Positions 1 to 9,077 are shown, counted from the stretch's first letter. The stretch: 64,000 nt of DNA from Paenibacillus eucommiae (GCF_017874215.1 NZ_JAGGLB010000013.1:124001-188000), one strand, 5' to 3'. Program-made: numbers and translations. The notes: generated by a model not told the origin, from the letters alone.

Positions 1-746
1 TCCTTTTTATCAAACAAATAAAATCCAACTGTAAAAAACAATATACTACATGCCAGCAGAAACATAAAGACACTGAAGATTTTATCGGTTGCCATTGGGC
101 TTCCCAGCCACATCACATGCCAATCTGTATAAGAGGTCGGTGAATAAACAGCCAGCTGCGGAAAAAAGATTGCCCCAAGCTTCGCTGTCAAATAAAGCAA
201 AATGCTCGTGGTTAGTGCGCCGCTGCTGCTTTTGAAAAATTGGGCCAGCAGCACAGCCGCTATACTCAAAGTCAGAAGAGGCAGAAAGGCAGCACCATAA
301 GCCTTGATCCACTCCAGCATTGAAGCTCCAAAGCCGCTTGAACCCTTCAGCAAGAAGCTGGATAAAATGGATGCGAGCAGCGCCGCAGCCAGAAAAGTGG
401 CGATGTAAATACCCAGAGAAATTTGCTTCGAGGCGAATACCTTGAAGCGTGAAATAGGGCGGGTTAGCACGTTCTTCATCGTCCGGTCCGCCATTTCACC
501 TGAAAACTGGTCGGCTGCTCCCATAAAAACAAATAGCGGCAGAAAAACAGCAGTGAAAAGACCCAGCATGACAATCGGAAACTCTCTGGAAGCTACAGCA
601 CCGATTCCCATGCTGCTCTGAAAGTTGGCAATAAGCAAACTGGCCCCGACTGGCAGCAGTAATGTCATAGCCAGAAAAAATATCGTTTTTTTCTTCAATG
701 CGAGCTTGCTCGTTTCATTGCGAATACTGGCTGTTAGGCTATACAT
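1..746 (-). CDS. ABC-2 type exporter membrane subunit (partial, 3' end beyond window)
   Basis: This is the membrane half of a two-gene ABC exporter. The ATG at 744-746 opens a frame of 248 codons that reaches base 1 without a stop. Since such subunits are about 250 residues, probably only a few residues are missing. The protein starts MYSLTASIRNE and has hydrophobic segments near residues 21-41, 57-76, 110-133, 150-170, 178-198 and 224-244. The loop GEMADRTMKNVLTRPISR (83-100) is typical of ABC-2 permeases of the BcrB/lantibiotic-immunity kind. The start codon overlaps the end of the ATPase gene by 8 bases, so the two are translationally coupled. The substrate cannot be told from the sequence; peptide antibiotic efflux is a family-level guess. 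Confidence 0.85.
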   Translation of the reverse strand, partial: MYSLTASIRNETSKLALKKKTIFFLAMTLLLPVGASLLIANFQSSMGIGAVASREFPIVMLGLFTAVFLPLFVFMGAADQFSGEMADRTMKNVLTRPISRFKVFASKQISLGIYIATFLAAALLASILSSFLLKGSSGFGASMLEWIKAYGAAFLPLLTLSIAAVLLAQFFKSSSGALTTSILLYLTAKLGAIFFPQLAVYSPTSYTDWHVMWLGSPMATDKIFSVFMFLLACSILFFTVGFYLFDKK

Positions 747-1479
747 GAGCGACTCCCCTCCTCTCTTCGGAAATTTCGTACAAGAACAGCTCCTCGAGTG
801 AATCGAAGCGGCCTGCGAGCAGCTCGTTCTGAAGACCTTCACAAATCAATTTCCCATCATAAATAATTCCGATCCGGCTGCACATCAGCTCCATTTCATG
901 AATCAGGTGACTGGAAATGAGAAATGTAATCCGCTCTTCTTTAGCAAGTCTGAGAATAATCTCCCTAATTTGCACCATACCCTCTATATCAAGGCCATTG
1001 GTTGGCTCGTCAAGGATGAGCAGCTCAGGCTTGGATAAAATGGCTGACGCGATGCCTAGACGCTGTTTCATCCCTAGCGAATATTGGCTTACCTTTTCAT
1101 GCTGGTATTTCTCTAATCCGACCAGCTCCAGCACCTCATCCAGGCGCTGCTTCTCCAGATCGGGATAAAACCGGGCTGCAAGCTCAAGATTTTTCCTTCC
1201 GCTCATGTAGGTGTAGGCTTCCGCTGTTTCAATCAACACCCCAACCTTCGCCATGGCCTGCTCATATTGGGTAGATACGTCAAAGCCAAAAAGCTTTGCC
1301 TTGCCTTTCTCCGCTCTGCTTAATCCGGTCATGATTTTCATTACCGTCGTTTTCCCCGCTCCATTGGGTCCGAAAAAACCATATACATCGCCGCGTTCCA
1401 CAGTCATGGACACGTTATGAATGCCTCTCTTGTTACGGAATACCTTCGTCAATCCATCTATTTCTACAATCTTCTCCAT
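739..1479 (-). CDS. ABC transporter ATP-binding protein (BcrA-like)
   Basis: This is the cytoplasmic ATPase that powers the membrane subunit encoded just downstream. From the chosen ATG it is 246 residues, with Walker A GPNGAGKT (37-44), signature YSLGMKQR (133-140), Walker B LLILDEP (153-159) and the switch histidine in SSHLIHE (191). The ATG at 1477-1479 is preceded by GGAAGGGAG. The same frame stays open to a GTG at 1546-1548, but those 23 extra residues match nothing in the family and lack a good ribosome site. It resembles the bacitracin/lantibiotic export ATPases. The exporter may be co-transcribed with the secreted-protein gene upstream (149-base gap, no terminator seen). Confidence 0.9.
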   Translation of the reverse strand: MEKIVEIDGLTKVFRNKRGIHNVSMTVERGDVYGFFGPNGAGKTTVMKIMTGLSRAEKGKAKLFGFDVSTQYEQAMAKVGVLIETAEAYTYMSGRKNLELAARFYPDLEKQRLDEVLELVGLEKYQHEKVSQYSLGMKQRLGIASAILSKPELLILDEPTNGLDIEGMVQIREIILRLAKEERITFLISSHLIHEMELMCSRIGIIYDGKLICEGLQNELLAGRFDSLEELFLYEISEERRGVAHV

Positions 1480-1628
1480 TAGCCCGGTCTCCCTTCCTAG
1501 AGCTGCAACATGAAGAAGGCGCAACTCGATCTCTTTCGCATCGAACACGCCCTTTTCTGCAACTAGAGTAGCATATTTGCTGATGTTTGATACTTGCTAT
1601 GCTTGCTGTACTTGTTCTTTATGTTCAA

Positions 1629-2552
1629 TTATTTTGAATCGCCATGTCTGTCTTTAAGATTTTCAAAAGGGTTTATTTTCTCTATTTGCTTCCCTTCCAA
1701 GTCAACCGTATCGGCTACCGTAGAATTAAAATCCGACAAGCCCATTTGAAGCTTCACAATCACCTTGTGTGTGGTTCCCTGCCCATCATTGCCGGAAATC
1801 TCAATTTCAGCTATTTGATTAGTAATATGATTATCCGCGTCTACAGTAGCGTTCATCGAGACAGATTCGATTTTGATATCCTGCGCCAGCTTGGGGAAGC
1901 TGTCCTGGATGCTGCTTAAATTCACACCTAAGGTTTCTGCAGGTGCAGGAAGACTAGGATTTGCCTGAGATCCATGCTTAATGATAACGGAGCCTATCGT
2001 GTTGACAACAGGTGAGATTTGGCTGCCCGATACTTTAAAGTGGATGTCCCTCACCCCACCAACTTCATCCTCGACGGATACGTAATTTTTCAGATTGCCT
2101 ACGAGTGAATCGAGAATCGTTTCCATTTCTTGAGCCAAGGCCGGATCCGCCTGCTTATCATGCTTCCAGTGCTTATCCTCAAAGTCACTATTTTCGATAT
2201 CAACGATTTGATACACGTCAGAGCCGCTTGTTTTTACAATTTGCTGGCCATCTTGATTGTAGAACTGAATCGTCTGCTCCGTGGAGCCGTTGTTTACAGC
2301 AACATTGGCACTTCCTATTGCATCTTCACCATTTGTTTTTATCGTAGAGTTCACATTCAGCAGCGAAGATCCATTATCTTCGACCGATACACTCACATTT
2401 CGGGTCACATTTTGAATAGCCATCGTATTTTTAAATGCCGATTTATATGCCTCATACCCAGGGTCTGCACCAATTCCCGCATAAGCCGATGAAATGAGAA
2501 GCATACTACTTACTGCCACACCTGCACCAATCAATCCCAACTTTTTATTCAT
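1629..2552 (-). CDS. Secreted protein of unknown function
   Basis: This is a 307-residue exported protein that I cannot assign to a family. Residues 1-25 form a clear signal peptide (MNKK, hydrophobic stretch, cleavage likely after SAYA). The mature part is polar, rich in Asn, Ser, Asp and Val, has no cysteine, and looks beta-rich (for example NVSVSVEDNGSSLLNVNSTI). The start follows AAGGAGG at a normal distance. The next genes in the same direction encode the ABC exporter. The upstream region carries an 11-bp periodic repeat (2616-2675), suggesting control by a response regulator. A role in envelope stress sensing together with the exporter is speculation. Confidence 0.75.
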   Translation of the reverse strand: MNKKLGLIGAGVAVSSMLLISSAYAGIGADPGYEAYKSAFKNTMAIQNVTRNVSVSVEDNGSSLLNVNSTIKTNGEDAIGSANVAVNNGSTEQTIQFYNQDGQQIVKTSGSDVYQIVDIENSDFEDKHWKHDKQADPALAQEMETILDSLVGNLKNYVSVEDEVGGVRDIHFKVSGSQISPVVNTIGSVIIKHGSQANPSLPAPAETLGVNLSSIQDSFPKLAQDIKIESVSMNATVDADNHITNQIAEIEISGNDGQGTTHKVIVKLQMGLSDFNSTVADTVDLEGKQIEKINPFENLKDRHGDSK

Positions 2553-2615
2553 TTAATTATTCCTCCTTATGTAGAAGCAGCTACCTGCCTCTTACAAACA
2601 TCATATCAGCCCAGG

Positions 2616-2675
2616 ATAAACTGCCTATAAAGCACATATAAACCGACTATAAAACAATTCTTAATATTTTATAAA
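2616..2675 (-). promoter_or_regulatory. 11-bp periodic direct repeat, putative response-regulator site
   Basis: On the + strand ATAAA occurs at 2616, 2627, 2638, 2649 and 2671, with a degenerate unit at 2660. Read on the minus strand this is TTTATA repeated every 11 bp. It lies 64-123 bases upstream of the secreted-protein start. OmpR/PhoB-type regulators are known to bind direct repeats with an 11-bp period, so such a site is the simplest reading. The regulator is not identified. Confidence 0.5.
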
Positions 2676-2836
2676 CTGTCATCTCGCCTTTGCCCAGGGG
2701 AATCACCAAGATCACGAAAATGATCACGAAAAACCCTAATAAACTATATGAAGTCAGCAGGTTTCATTCATGTTCTACTATGTTTGTTTGATCAAAGGCT
2801 TGTATAACAAGGGCAACCCCCTACAGGAGGCAGATT

Positions 2837-3454
2837 ATGAGTAAAGCAAAGCTTGCAGTAATTTATTACAGCTCCACTGGAACCAACCATCGTTTGGCTC
2901 AAGCAGCTATCGAAGGAGGAAAGGAAGCTGGTGGAGAAGTAAAATTGCTTCGTATTCCCGAAACCGCACCAGATGCTGCAATTGCATCCAACGCTGCCTG
3001 GAAAGCACATTATGAGGCTACTAAAGATGTTGTTCCTGCGGTTACCCTGGCCGATCTCGAATGGGCAGATGCCATTATCATTAGTACCCCTACCCGTTTC
3101 GGCAGCGCAGCTTCCCAAGTAAGAGCCTTCATCGATACAACAGGTGGTCTATGGTTCCAGGGCAAGCTGGCGAATAAGGTTGTTTCCAGCATGACCAGTG
3201 CAAGCAATCTTAATGGTGGTCAAGAATCCACTATTTTGTCGCTTAACAACACCTTCTATCACTGGGGTGCCATCATCGTTCCACCCGGATACACTGATCC
3301 CGTTATTTTTCAAAGCGGAGGCAATCCATACGGTCTTAGCGTCACTGCCAAAGAAGACGGTTCTATTCCTGAGGCTTCTCTTCAGGCAGCTAGGCATCAA
3401 GGAAAACGCGCTGTTACTGTTGCAGGTTGGATCAAACAAGGACAAGGACAATAA
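2837..3454 (+). CDS. wrbA: NAD(P)H:quinone oxidoreductase, WrbA flavodoxin family
   Basis: This is a cytoplasmic FMN-dependent two-electron quinone reductase. At 205 residues it has the usual WrbA length. The N-terminal beta strand and phosphate-binding loop YYSSTGTNHRLAQ (10-22), the ADAIIISTPTRFG stretch near 77-89 and the SAASQVRAFIDTTGGLW segment that follows are WrbA hallmarks. The start is preceded by CAGGAGG. It is a single-gene unit: transcribed divergently from the secreted-protein gene and closed by the terminator at 3468-3497. Confidence 0.92.
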   Translation: MSKAKLAVIYYSSTGTNHRLAQAAIEGGKEAGGEVKLLRIPETAPDAAIASNAAWKAHYEATKDVVPAVTLADLEWADAIIISTPTRFGSAASQVRAFIDTTGGLWFQGKLANKVVSSMTSASNLNGGQESTILSLNNTFYHWGAIIVPPGYTDPVIFQSGGNPYGLSVTAKEDGSIPEASLQAARHQGKRAVTVAGWIKQGQGQ

Positions 3455-3467
3455 TATGGGCTTGAAT

Positions 3468-3497
3468 CCGTGCCGCGTAAGCGGTGCGGTTTTTTTT
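3468..3497 (+). terminator. Rho-independent terminator of the WrbA gene
   Basis: CCGTGCCGC pairs with GCGGTGCGG (nine pairs, two of them G-U) across a GTAA loop, followed by eight T. Confidence 0.85.
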
Positions 3498-3499
3498 GT

Positions 3500-3875
3500 G
3501 AACTTATAAGCGCCGGAAAGTCGCCAGAAAGTATAAGAAAGAACGCGCTGCAGATTCCCCCTATTCCCCTATTCCCACTATCCCTTTCCTTCAGGAAAGC
3601 TCCACTTAGCGATGTTTTTCATCATTAAAACAAGTGTTCCCGGTCAATCCGTCATGTTAATGATGTTTTTCATCGTTAAAAGAGGACGATGGCCTCTCAG
3701 GGGACTTAACGGGGGGTTTAACGATGTTTTTCATCATTAAAGTAAGGTTACGGAGAGGATCTGGTGGTTTTAACGATGAAAAACATCATTAAATCCCCAG
3801 GTCCTCTCGGTTCTTCATCCCCAGCGGCTGAAACCCACTCCAGCTTCCTCCGCAACCTTTTACTCAGTATCAACG
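3500..3875 (-). repeat. Modular intergenic element, copy 1 (inverted)
   Basis: This stretch has no gene. It holds four palindromes with TTTAACGATG/CATCGTTAAA-type arms at 3606-3629, 3657-3680, 3717-3741 and 3768-3793, starting 51, 60 and 51 bases apart. Read on the minus strand, the spacers and flanks match copies 2 and 3: GCTGGGGATGAAGA lies before the first palindrome, CTGAGAGGCC in the middle spacer, TTTCCTGA...GAAAGGGATAGTGG after the last, and TTATACTTTCTGGCG at the far end. The 5' hairpin module seen in copies 2, 3, 4 and 5 is absent. The element separates the WrbA terminator from the SLH gene and reaches to within about 30 bases of its start. Confidence 0.8.
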
Positions 3876-3901
3876 TTAGGATAGATGGAGGTGGCATTAT
3901 T

Positions 3902-4954
3902 ATGAAAAATAAAAAACCACAACGAAGCAATCGAACGATCATGTTAACCGGAGGGATTGTGGCTGCCGCACTAATGTGGTCTACATCAGCATTTGCCTTC
4001 TCAGACTTGGCTGGTGATCCTGCCGAAGCGAAGATTAATGCCTTACAGAAGTCAGGTATTATTAGCGGCATTACTAATGATACTTTTGCCCCTAAGGAGA
4101 AGGTAACCTTTGCCCAAGGCGTTCAGCTGATTGTAAAGGGACTTGACCTTAATTTAGATCTAGTCAAATTTATCAAAAAACCGGAAGCCAGTGATTATTT
4201 CACAAAAGTGCCTGATAATGCTTGGTTTGCCGAAGCATTCATTATAGCGAGTGTTCATGGCTTATCCCTAGATAAGAATATTGATCCTTACGGCACAATC
4301 ACACGTGCCCAATTTGCTCAATTGCTTGGAGAAGCTTTGGATACTAAGGGCAACTTTCCTGTAACGAAAATGTTCTTCCAGATCTCAGACGGAGAAAACC
4401 TGCCGCAGGATATTCAAGGTCGTCTGCAGATTCTGCTGAACACCAAAATTATTAAGTTAGGTGAAGACGGCAAATTCCGTCCTCAGGATGCCATTACACG
4501 TTCCGAAGCAGCGGATTGGATCTTTGAAGCATCAGACTTCGTTCGCCGGGTTATTCAGGCAGAACCTGAAAAAGAACCTGTTGTCGAAGAGAGCCACAAA
4601 GCAACAGTTACCATTGAGAAGGTGAACGATCAAGTCAACAAAGTCGTGTTGACTGTTGAAGGTTTACCGAACCCGGGCTACAAGGTTGTTATAAACGAGA
4701 TTAAGTTTGCATCCGATCAAATCGCAACGGTCCATTATTCCGTACACAAACCGGACCCGAATATGTCGTATCCGCAAGTTATCACAGACGGTAAAGCAGA
4801 AACCTATCTGTCGTCCTACTACAAGCCGCTGGCTGTAGAACAAAAGACAACAGATGCTGTTGAACCCGATGCACCAGATACATCGCTCATGCTTCCTGTC
4901 GGTGAAGCTCCAACGACACCTGTAGAGAATCCTGAAGATTTATCAGCCAAATAA
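3902..4954 (+). CDS. Exported SLH-domain protein with PrcB-type C-terminal domain
   Basis: This is an exported cell-envelope protein of 350 residues. The first 30 residues are a signal peptide (KNKKPQRSNR, hydrophobic core, cut likely after AFA). Three S-layer-homology-like repeats follow: FSDLAGDPAEAKINALQKSG..., AWFAEAFIIASVHGL...ITRAQFAQLL and LNTKIIKLGEDGKFRPQDAITRSEAADWI. A domain near 240-310 (GYKVVINEIKF...YYKPLAVE) resembles the PrcB C-terminal protease-associated domain. The tail is Pro/Thr/Glu-rich. The frame extends upstream to 3764, but the start at 3902 has GGAGG at a good distance and precedes the signal peptide; the upstream part is intergenic repeat. Confidence 0.85.
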   Translation: MKNKKPQRSNRTIMLTGGIVAAALMWSTSAFAFSDLAGDPAEAKINALQKSGIISGITNDTFAPKEKVTFAQGVQLIVKGLDLNLDLVKFIKKPEASDYFTKVPDNAWFAEAFIIASVHGLSLDKNIDPYGTITRAQFAQLLGEALDTKGNFPVTKMFFQISDGENLPQDIQGRLQILLNTKIIKLGEDGKFRPQDAITRSEAADWIFEASDFVRRVIQAEPEKEPVVEESHKATVTIEKVNDQVNKVVLTVEGLPNPGYKVVINEIKFASDQIATVHYSVHKPDPNMSYPQVITDGKAETYLSSYYKPLAVEQKTTDAVEPDAPDTSLMLPVGEAPTTPVENPEDLSAK

Positions 4955-4983
4955 TAACAGCTTCATAGCTTCAACCACATGCA

Positions 4984-5028
4984 AAACAGCCATTGATGGA
5001 TCTGCTGAAGATCTGTCGATGGCTGTTT
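4984..5028. terminator. Bidirectional terminator between convergent genes
   Basis: A 19-pair stem (AAACAGCCAT with ATGGCTGTTT, continuing inward through GGATC/GATCT with a few G-U pairs) closes a TGCTGAA loop. A-rich and T-rich ends flank it, so it can serve both the SLH gene and the facing esterase gene. Confidence 0.85.
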
Positions 5029-5030
5029 GT

Positions 5031-5981
5031 TTATACCAAATTTCTCTTTAATAAAAATATGCAAATTTGTCTGAGCGCATCTTTAACAAGTGGCGATGTG
5101 GTCTCACCTGGAGGTGCCTTGAACTTGTGATCAGCATTTTCCACTGGAATAAAGGTCACTCGTGCGCCAGCCTTTTTTGCAGCCTCATAAAATTTCACAG
5201 CCTGCTGGAAGGGCACCCTTTCGTCAAGCGTACCATGTGATATAAGAGTTGGCGGTGAGTGCTTGTTGATGTGGTTGATAGGCGATGCCAATGCGTACTG
5301 GCTGGGCATTTCTTCCATACTACCTCCAATTAGACCCTCTAGCAGCTTGGCTGCATCGACGCGAGCGACATCATCATACCCGCTAAGATCGGTCAAATCG
5401 GTCGGACCACAAAGCGAGACGATGCTATTTACTTTAAATGTTACATCAGCAAGAGCTGGGTCATCCTTGAACTGATTGCCTGCCAATCCCTCCAGCAGTG
5501 CCATTTGGCCTCCGGCGGAGGTGCCGATCAGATTAATTTTTCGGTTATCAAGTCCGTATTGTGAGCCGTTCTGATGAAGCCAACGTATGGAGTCGGAGGC
5601 GTCCGCAAAAGGTGCCGGGAAGATGATATTCTTATTGGTCAGGCGATATTCCACACTCACAATTGCAAAACCCAGTAAACGAAAAATGTTGAAGGTCTCA
5701 AGGTCGCTATCGTTCAAATTTTTGCTGCCACTGTCCCAACCGCCGCCATGAAAAAACACCAGCATGGGAATATTAGGTGATAGCTGCCTTTCTGGCATGT
5801 AAATATCCAGCTTGAGCTCCTGGCCGCTCGTTATTTTATAAGGGATATTAGCATAGACTCGGCCTAGGTTCGGATTATTATTGATGAGAAGGTAGTATAC
5901 GACTGCCGACACGAAAGCAATTATAAGACAAGCTGCTGCGATGACGACCACTTTTCTTATTCTGTTGCGGAATTTTTTCAT
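5031..5981 (-). CDS. Membrane-anchored alpha/beta hydrolase (esterase, BD-FAE/HSL type)
   Basis: This is a 316-residue serine esterase tethered outside the membrane. A basic N-terminus (MKKFRNRIRK) and a membrane helix (11-32) precede the catalytic domain. The oxyanion motif HGGGW is at 78-82, the nucleophile is S155 in GTSAGG, and the acid and base are probably D253 (LDERV) and H285 (ADHKF). This arrangement is typical of short-chain ester or acetyl-xylan/feruloyl-type esterases. The start is uncertain: the ATG at 5981 has GGGAGG only three bases away, while an upstream ATG at 6023 would add 14 unusual residues. The gene is alone, converging on the SLH gene. Confidence 0.82.
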   Translation of the reverse strand: MKKFRNRIRKVVVIAAACLIIAFVSAVVYYLLINNNPNLGRVYANIPYKITSGQELKLDIYMPERQLSPNIPMLVFFHGGGWDSGSKNLNDSDLETFNIFRLLGFAIVSVEYRLTNKNIIFPAPFADASDSIRWLHQNGSQYGLDNRKINLIGTSAGGQMALLEGLAGNQFKDDPALADVTFKVNSIVSLCGPTDLTDLSGYDDVARVDAAKLLEGLIGGSMEEMPSQYALASPINHINKHSPPTLISHGTLDERVPFQQAVKFYEAAKKAGARVTFIPVENADHKFKAPPGETTSPLVKDALRQICIFLLKRNLV

Positions 5982-6040
5982 AATCCTCCCTGCCTCAATG
6001 AAGAGAATGAAGAGATTGAGCATGATCTGTCCGTTAGCAC

Positions 6041-6068
6041 AGAAAGACTGCCAAATTAACTGGCAGCC
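6041..6068 (-). terminator. Possible terminator after the ComA-like gene
   Basis: On the minus strand GGCTGCCA pairs with TGGCAGTC (eight pairs, one G-U) across a seven-base loop, followed by the short run TTTCT. Confidence 0.5.
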
Positions 6069-6094
6069 TTGTCATAGATGTTAACTTAAATCGT

Positions 6095-6730
6095 TCATTC
6101 TGAATAATACTTGCTCTTCACAAAACGTTCTATGGCCTGCACACGCGACTTCACGCCATATTTGTCATAGATTTTACGCACATAATTGTCCACCGATCTC
6201 CGGCTGGCATGAATATGATCAGCGATTAAATCATGCGTCACACCTTTGACGATTAAGGTCATGATTTGGACTTCGTCATCTGTCAGAATGACTTCAGTCG
6301 CCTGTTTGCCTGATGTAAGCCTCATTTGATGGTATAGCGGCAGCGGCAGCATCGTATGATTATCCATCACGCAGTTGACCAGGTTTCGTATAGTATCCTC
6401 GCTTGACTCCTTGGAAACTACACCACTGATTCCGATCTCCAATAAATTGTTATAAATATCGGAGATGTCTATTCCCGTGAAAATAATAACATGTATAGCA
6501 GCGTTGATCTCTTTAATTTGTGCAGCCACCTTGGTGCCAAAACCATCGGGCAGGTGATAATCCAAAAAAACAATGCCCGGCTGAAGTTTGTTTACTAATT
6601 CAATCGCCATCTCTCCACTGCCGGCAGTGCCGATCACTTCGATTCGGTCGATTTGCTCCAGCATTGTTTTCGTGGCGCTTGCCATTAATGGGTGATCTTC
6701 TACAATTAACGTTTTAATTTTTGGTTTCAT
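6095..6730 (-). CDS. Response regulator, NarL/ComA type
   Basis: This is a DNA-binding response regulator of 211 residues, the partner of the kinase encoded just upstream; the two genes overlap by 4 bases. The receiver domain has the acidic pair E11-D12, phospho-acceptor D57 in IVFLDYHLPDG, the T of IIFTGIDISD and the K of VVSKESSED. The C-terminal LuxR-type helix-turn-helix (about 145-205) reads LTDDEVQIMTLIVKGVTHDL...SRRSVDNYVRKIYDKYGVKSR. Residues such as SRRSVDNYVRKIY parallel SKRSIEYSLTSIF in B. subtilis ComA, and the kinase is ComP-like, so ComA is the best-known relative. Target promoters are unknown. Confidence 0.88.
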   Translation of the reverse strand: MKPKIKTLIVEDHPLMASATKTMLEQIDRIEVIGTAGSGEMAIELVNKLQPGIVFLDYHLPDGFGTKVAAQIKEINAAIHVIIFTGIDISDIYNNLLEIGISGVVSKESSEDTIRNLVNCVMDNHTMLPLPLYHQMRLTSGKQATEVILTDDEVQIMTLIVKGVTHDLIADHIHASRRSVDNYVRKIYDKYGVKSRVQAIERFVKSKYYSE

Positions 6731-9042
6731 GCGCTGAGCCCTTCTCTCAATGGAATCATTATTTGAATGTTTACGCCATGTCCTTGTGACGTTTCCAGAT
6801 GAAATTGTCCGTTCAGGTACAGGGTTCGACTCTTAATCTGCTCCATCCCAATGCCCGTGGCTCCGATTTCCCTCGTAACCATGCGCCGCTCGTCAAACCC
6901 AATACCATTATCCTCGTACAAAAGCTTGAAACTGTTCCCGATTGTCGTCATTTGAATAACCACCTTGGATGCCTGTGAATGCTTCTTAGCGTTCGTAATG
7001 AGCTCCTGAACCATTCGAAATAAGTGCCGCTTCGTATCCAGATCGCGATTCTCAATCGAATATGCCTTGTCTCCGTCAAACTGAATCTCAAAAGAGCTTT
7101 CGTAAGATTCCCGATCCACAAGCTTCTGTATGGTCTGAACCAGTCCAATCTCCTGCAGCAAATGCGGATGAAGATCAAAGCAGCTTTGCCGCAAATTCGT
7201 ATTGATAATCTCGACAAATTCAATAATGCTGCGGAACTGAGCCTGCTGCTCGGGAACAAGCGACAGCGTGTTCATAATGGACGCGAATCTTTTCTTCAGG
7301 AAAAATAAATCCTGCATCGTCGTATCGTGTAAATCTGTAGCAATCCGCACCCGTTCCTTCTCTTGCAGCTCAAACATCAGCTTACGGAACCATATGAAAT
7401 CTTCCCCTGCCTCTTCGTTAGGAAGCTGCGCGGCGAGCTCTTGCATTTTCATTGTAAGCTTACGAATCAGATATACATTCTCAAGACTAACAGCAAGGTA
7501 AGAGATAATCAAATTGAGCCACTGCTTATCCTCCAGCCCCAGCATCGTGTTCGTCCTTTTTCTTGTCATAACCAGATAGCTGGTGTATTCCTCATGATGA
7601 TTAATTTCGAAAAAAGTGTAGACCGGGTGATCCTCAAACCTGCCCGCCTCAATCAGATACTCCACCTCTTCGTTATTAATATCTCCTTCGCTGATCGTTT
7701 CAATATTATGAGCATACTTGAACACCACCGCGCCACCGTATACTTGAAGCGTCTGTACGATATCCACCAGAATAATCTCTTTCATTTCGCGGAAGCTTGA
7801 GATGGACCCGAGATTTTTGGAGATTTTTCTTAATGCACTTTGAAGCTTGTGTTTTCTTGGGAAAACTACAGGCTCGAATTTGGATGTGAAGTATTCCAGG
7901 GAATAGAGCACGAAAGAAAAGATAAGTAGCACAATAAAGAAACAACTGAGAACTTCTTTGAAAGATACCTTCCATTGCCCAAAAAAATCATAAATGAGTA
8001 CTATTATAGAACTTGGTATGATTGATATGATCGTGGTAAACAAAAACCGGCGAAGCAGTGTTTCAATATCGTAAAGCTGCTTGGATATAATTAAATAAGC
8101 AAAAGTTAATGGAAAGAAAAGGATAATCCAGCTTGTGTAATAAGGATCCAACCATGCATTTTGGTTTAATAGCATTGGGAGAAAAGAAAAGATTGCAAAT
8201 GGAATGAACGAGATTAACAAACTTAATAATATTGTTTTTATCATAGTTGATAAATAAACACTTTGTTTTCTATATTTTATATAGATATGGGTTAGATGAA
8301 CAATATTAAATATCAAACCAACTAAGAAGAAAAAAATAGTAATTAACAAAGAAGAATCATAAATGTAATAGGTGATATATGGAAAAAAATACGAAATCTT
8401 CACTACGACCGATATAATAACAATGCTATAAAGATATTTCAATGAATTATTTTTAATTTCCACATTTGTCTTCTCTTTAAAAAACACAATAAGAAAATGA
8501 AAAAAGATAACAGGTATTACCATGAGTCCAGACGTCGTCAGTATTTTACTTATTACATCCCCTCTACTAGAAGCTCCTAAGCTCATATAAACCATAGCAA
8601 TACTAATAAATAAATACGCTAAAAATTTAGCGGAGAGCGAATTTCTAGCCTTAAAGTAGATTAGACCCGCAAAAAACAAACTGATGAATTCGCCGATCAG
8701 TGGTAAAAACTCTAGTTTCCCCCAATTATTTATGCTATCTATAACAACACGCGACTCTATGTTCCCTTGTACAACAGTGAGATTTTTTGCTTGATCGATA
8801 CTTCCCCATCTCTTAACAGATAAATTCTTATCAGGGTCTTCTCCATCAATTTTAACCACAATATCTCCAATATTTAATTTACTTAATATATCGGGACTTG
8901 CTTCCTCAAAACCGCTAATAACCCATTGATTTTGCCCTAAATCTTCTACTTGAATTCCGATATACGGGTACTTGAGAGTGACATATGTAAACCATGCTTG
9001 GGTCAGAATTAGTAATATAAACATGATTCGAAAAAATTTCAA
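6727..9042 (-). CDS. ComP-like membrane sensor histidine kinase
   Basis: This is a membrane sensor kinase of 771 residues, almost the length of B. subtilis ComP (769). After a first membrane helix (5-20) comes a PDZ-like extracellular segment (about 27-100, with KLNIGDIVVKIDGEDP). About eight more membrane helices run to residue 390. A cytoplasmic region follows, then the HisKA_3 block WFRKLMFELQEKERVRIATDLHD with the phosphorylated H572. The ATPase domain has EDNGIGFDE and GIGMEQIKSRT. Much of the kinase core aligns with ComP by eye. Translation starts at a TTG behind AGGTGA. A 60-residue ComX-like gene starts 75 bases away on the other strand; no comQ-like prenyltransferase gene is present. 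Confidence 0.88.
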   Translation of the reverse strand: MKFFRIMFILLILTQAWFTYVTLKYPYIGIQVEDLGQNQWVISGFEEASPDILSKLNIGDIVVKIDGEDPDKNLSVKRWGSIDQAKNLTVVQGNIESRVVIDSINNWGKLEFLPLIGEFISLFFAGLIYFKARNSLSAKFLAYLFISIAMVYMSLGASSRGDVISKILTTSGLMVIPVIFFHFLIVFFKEKTNVEIKNNSLKYLYSIVIISVVVKISYFFPYITYYIYDSSLLITIFFFLVGLIFNIVHLTHIYIKYRKQSVYLSTMIKTILLSLLISFIPFAIFSFLPMLLNQNAWLDPYYTSWIILFFPLTFAYLIISKQLYDIETLLRRFLFTTIISIIPSSIIVLIYDFFGQWKVSFKEVLSCFFIVLLIFSFVLYSLEYFTSKFEPVVFPRKHKLQSALRKISKNLGSISSFREMKEIILVDIVQTLQVYGGAVVFKYAHNIETISEGDINNEEVEYLIEAGRFEDHPVYTFFEINHHEEYTSYLVMTRKRTNTMLGLEDKQWLNLIISYLAVSLENVYLIRKLTMKMQELAAQLPNEEAGEDFIWFRKLMFELQEKERVRIATDLHDTTMQDLFFLKKRFASIMNTLSLVPEQQAQFRSIIEFVEIINTNLRQSCFDLHPHLLQEIGLVQTIQKLVDRESYESSFEIQFDGDKAYSIENRDLDTKRHLFRMVQELITNAKKHSQASKVVIQMTTIGNSFKLLYEDNGIGFDERRMVTREIGATGIGMEQIKSRTLYLNGQFHLETSQGHGVNIQIMIPLREGLSA

Positions 9043-9048
9043 ATTTAC

Positions 9049-9077
9049 TCACCTATTTCTAATAAATTTGGTATAAT
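9049..9077 (+). promoter_or_regulatory. Promoter of the small peptide gene
   Basis: A perfect TATAAT lies at 9072-9077, 40 bases before the peptide start. The hexamer 17 bases upstream (TCACCT, 9049-9054) is a poor -35, which suggests that an activator is needed. Confidence 0.5.

Noticed and set aside
1480..1548. GTG start 23 codons upstream for the BcrA-like ATPase
   Set aside because: The extension has no family similarity, and the ATG at 1479 has a good ribosome site.
3606..3793. Regularly spaced palindromes as a CRISPR array
   Set aside because: The spacers are conserved between the three clusters instead of unique, the repeats are near-perfect palindromes in both orientations, and no cas genes are near.
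3764..3901. Longer start for the SLH protein
   Set aside because: The extra codons cover the last palindrome of the repeat and lack a ribosome site; the signal peptide begins at 3902.
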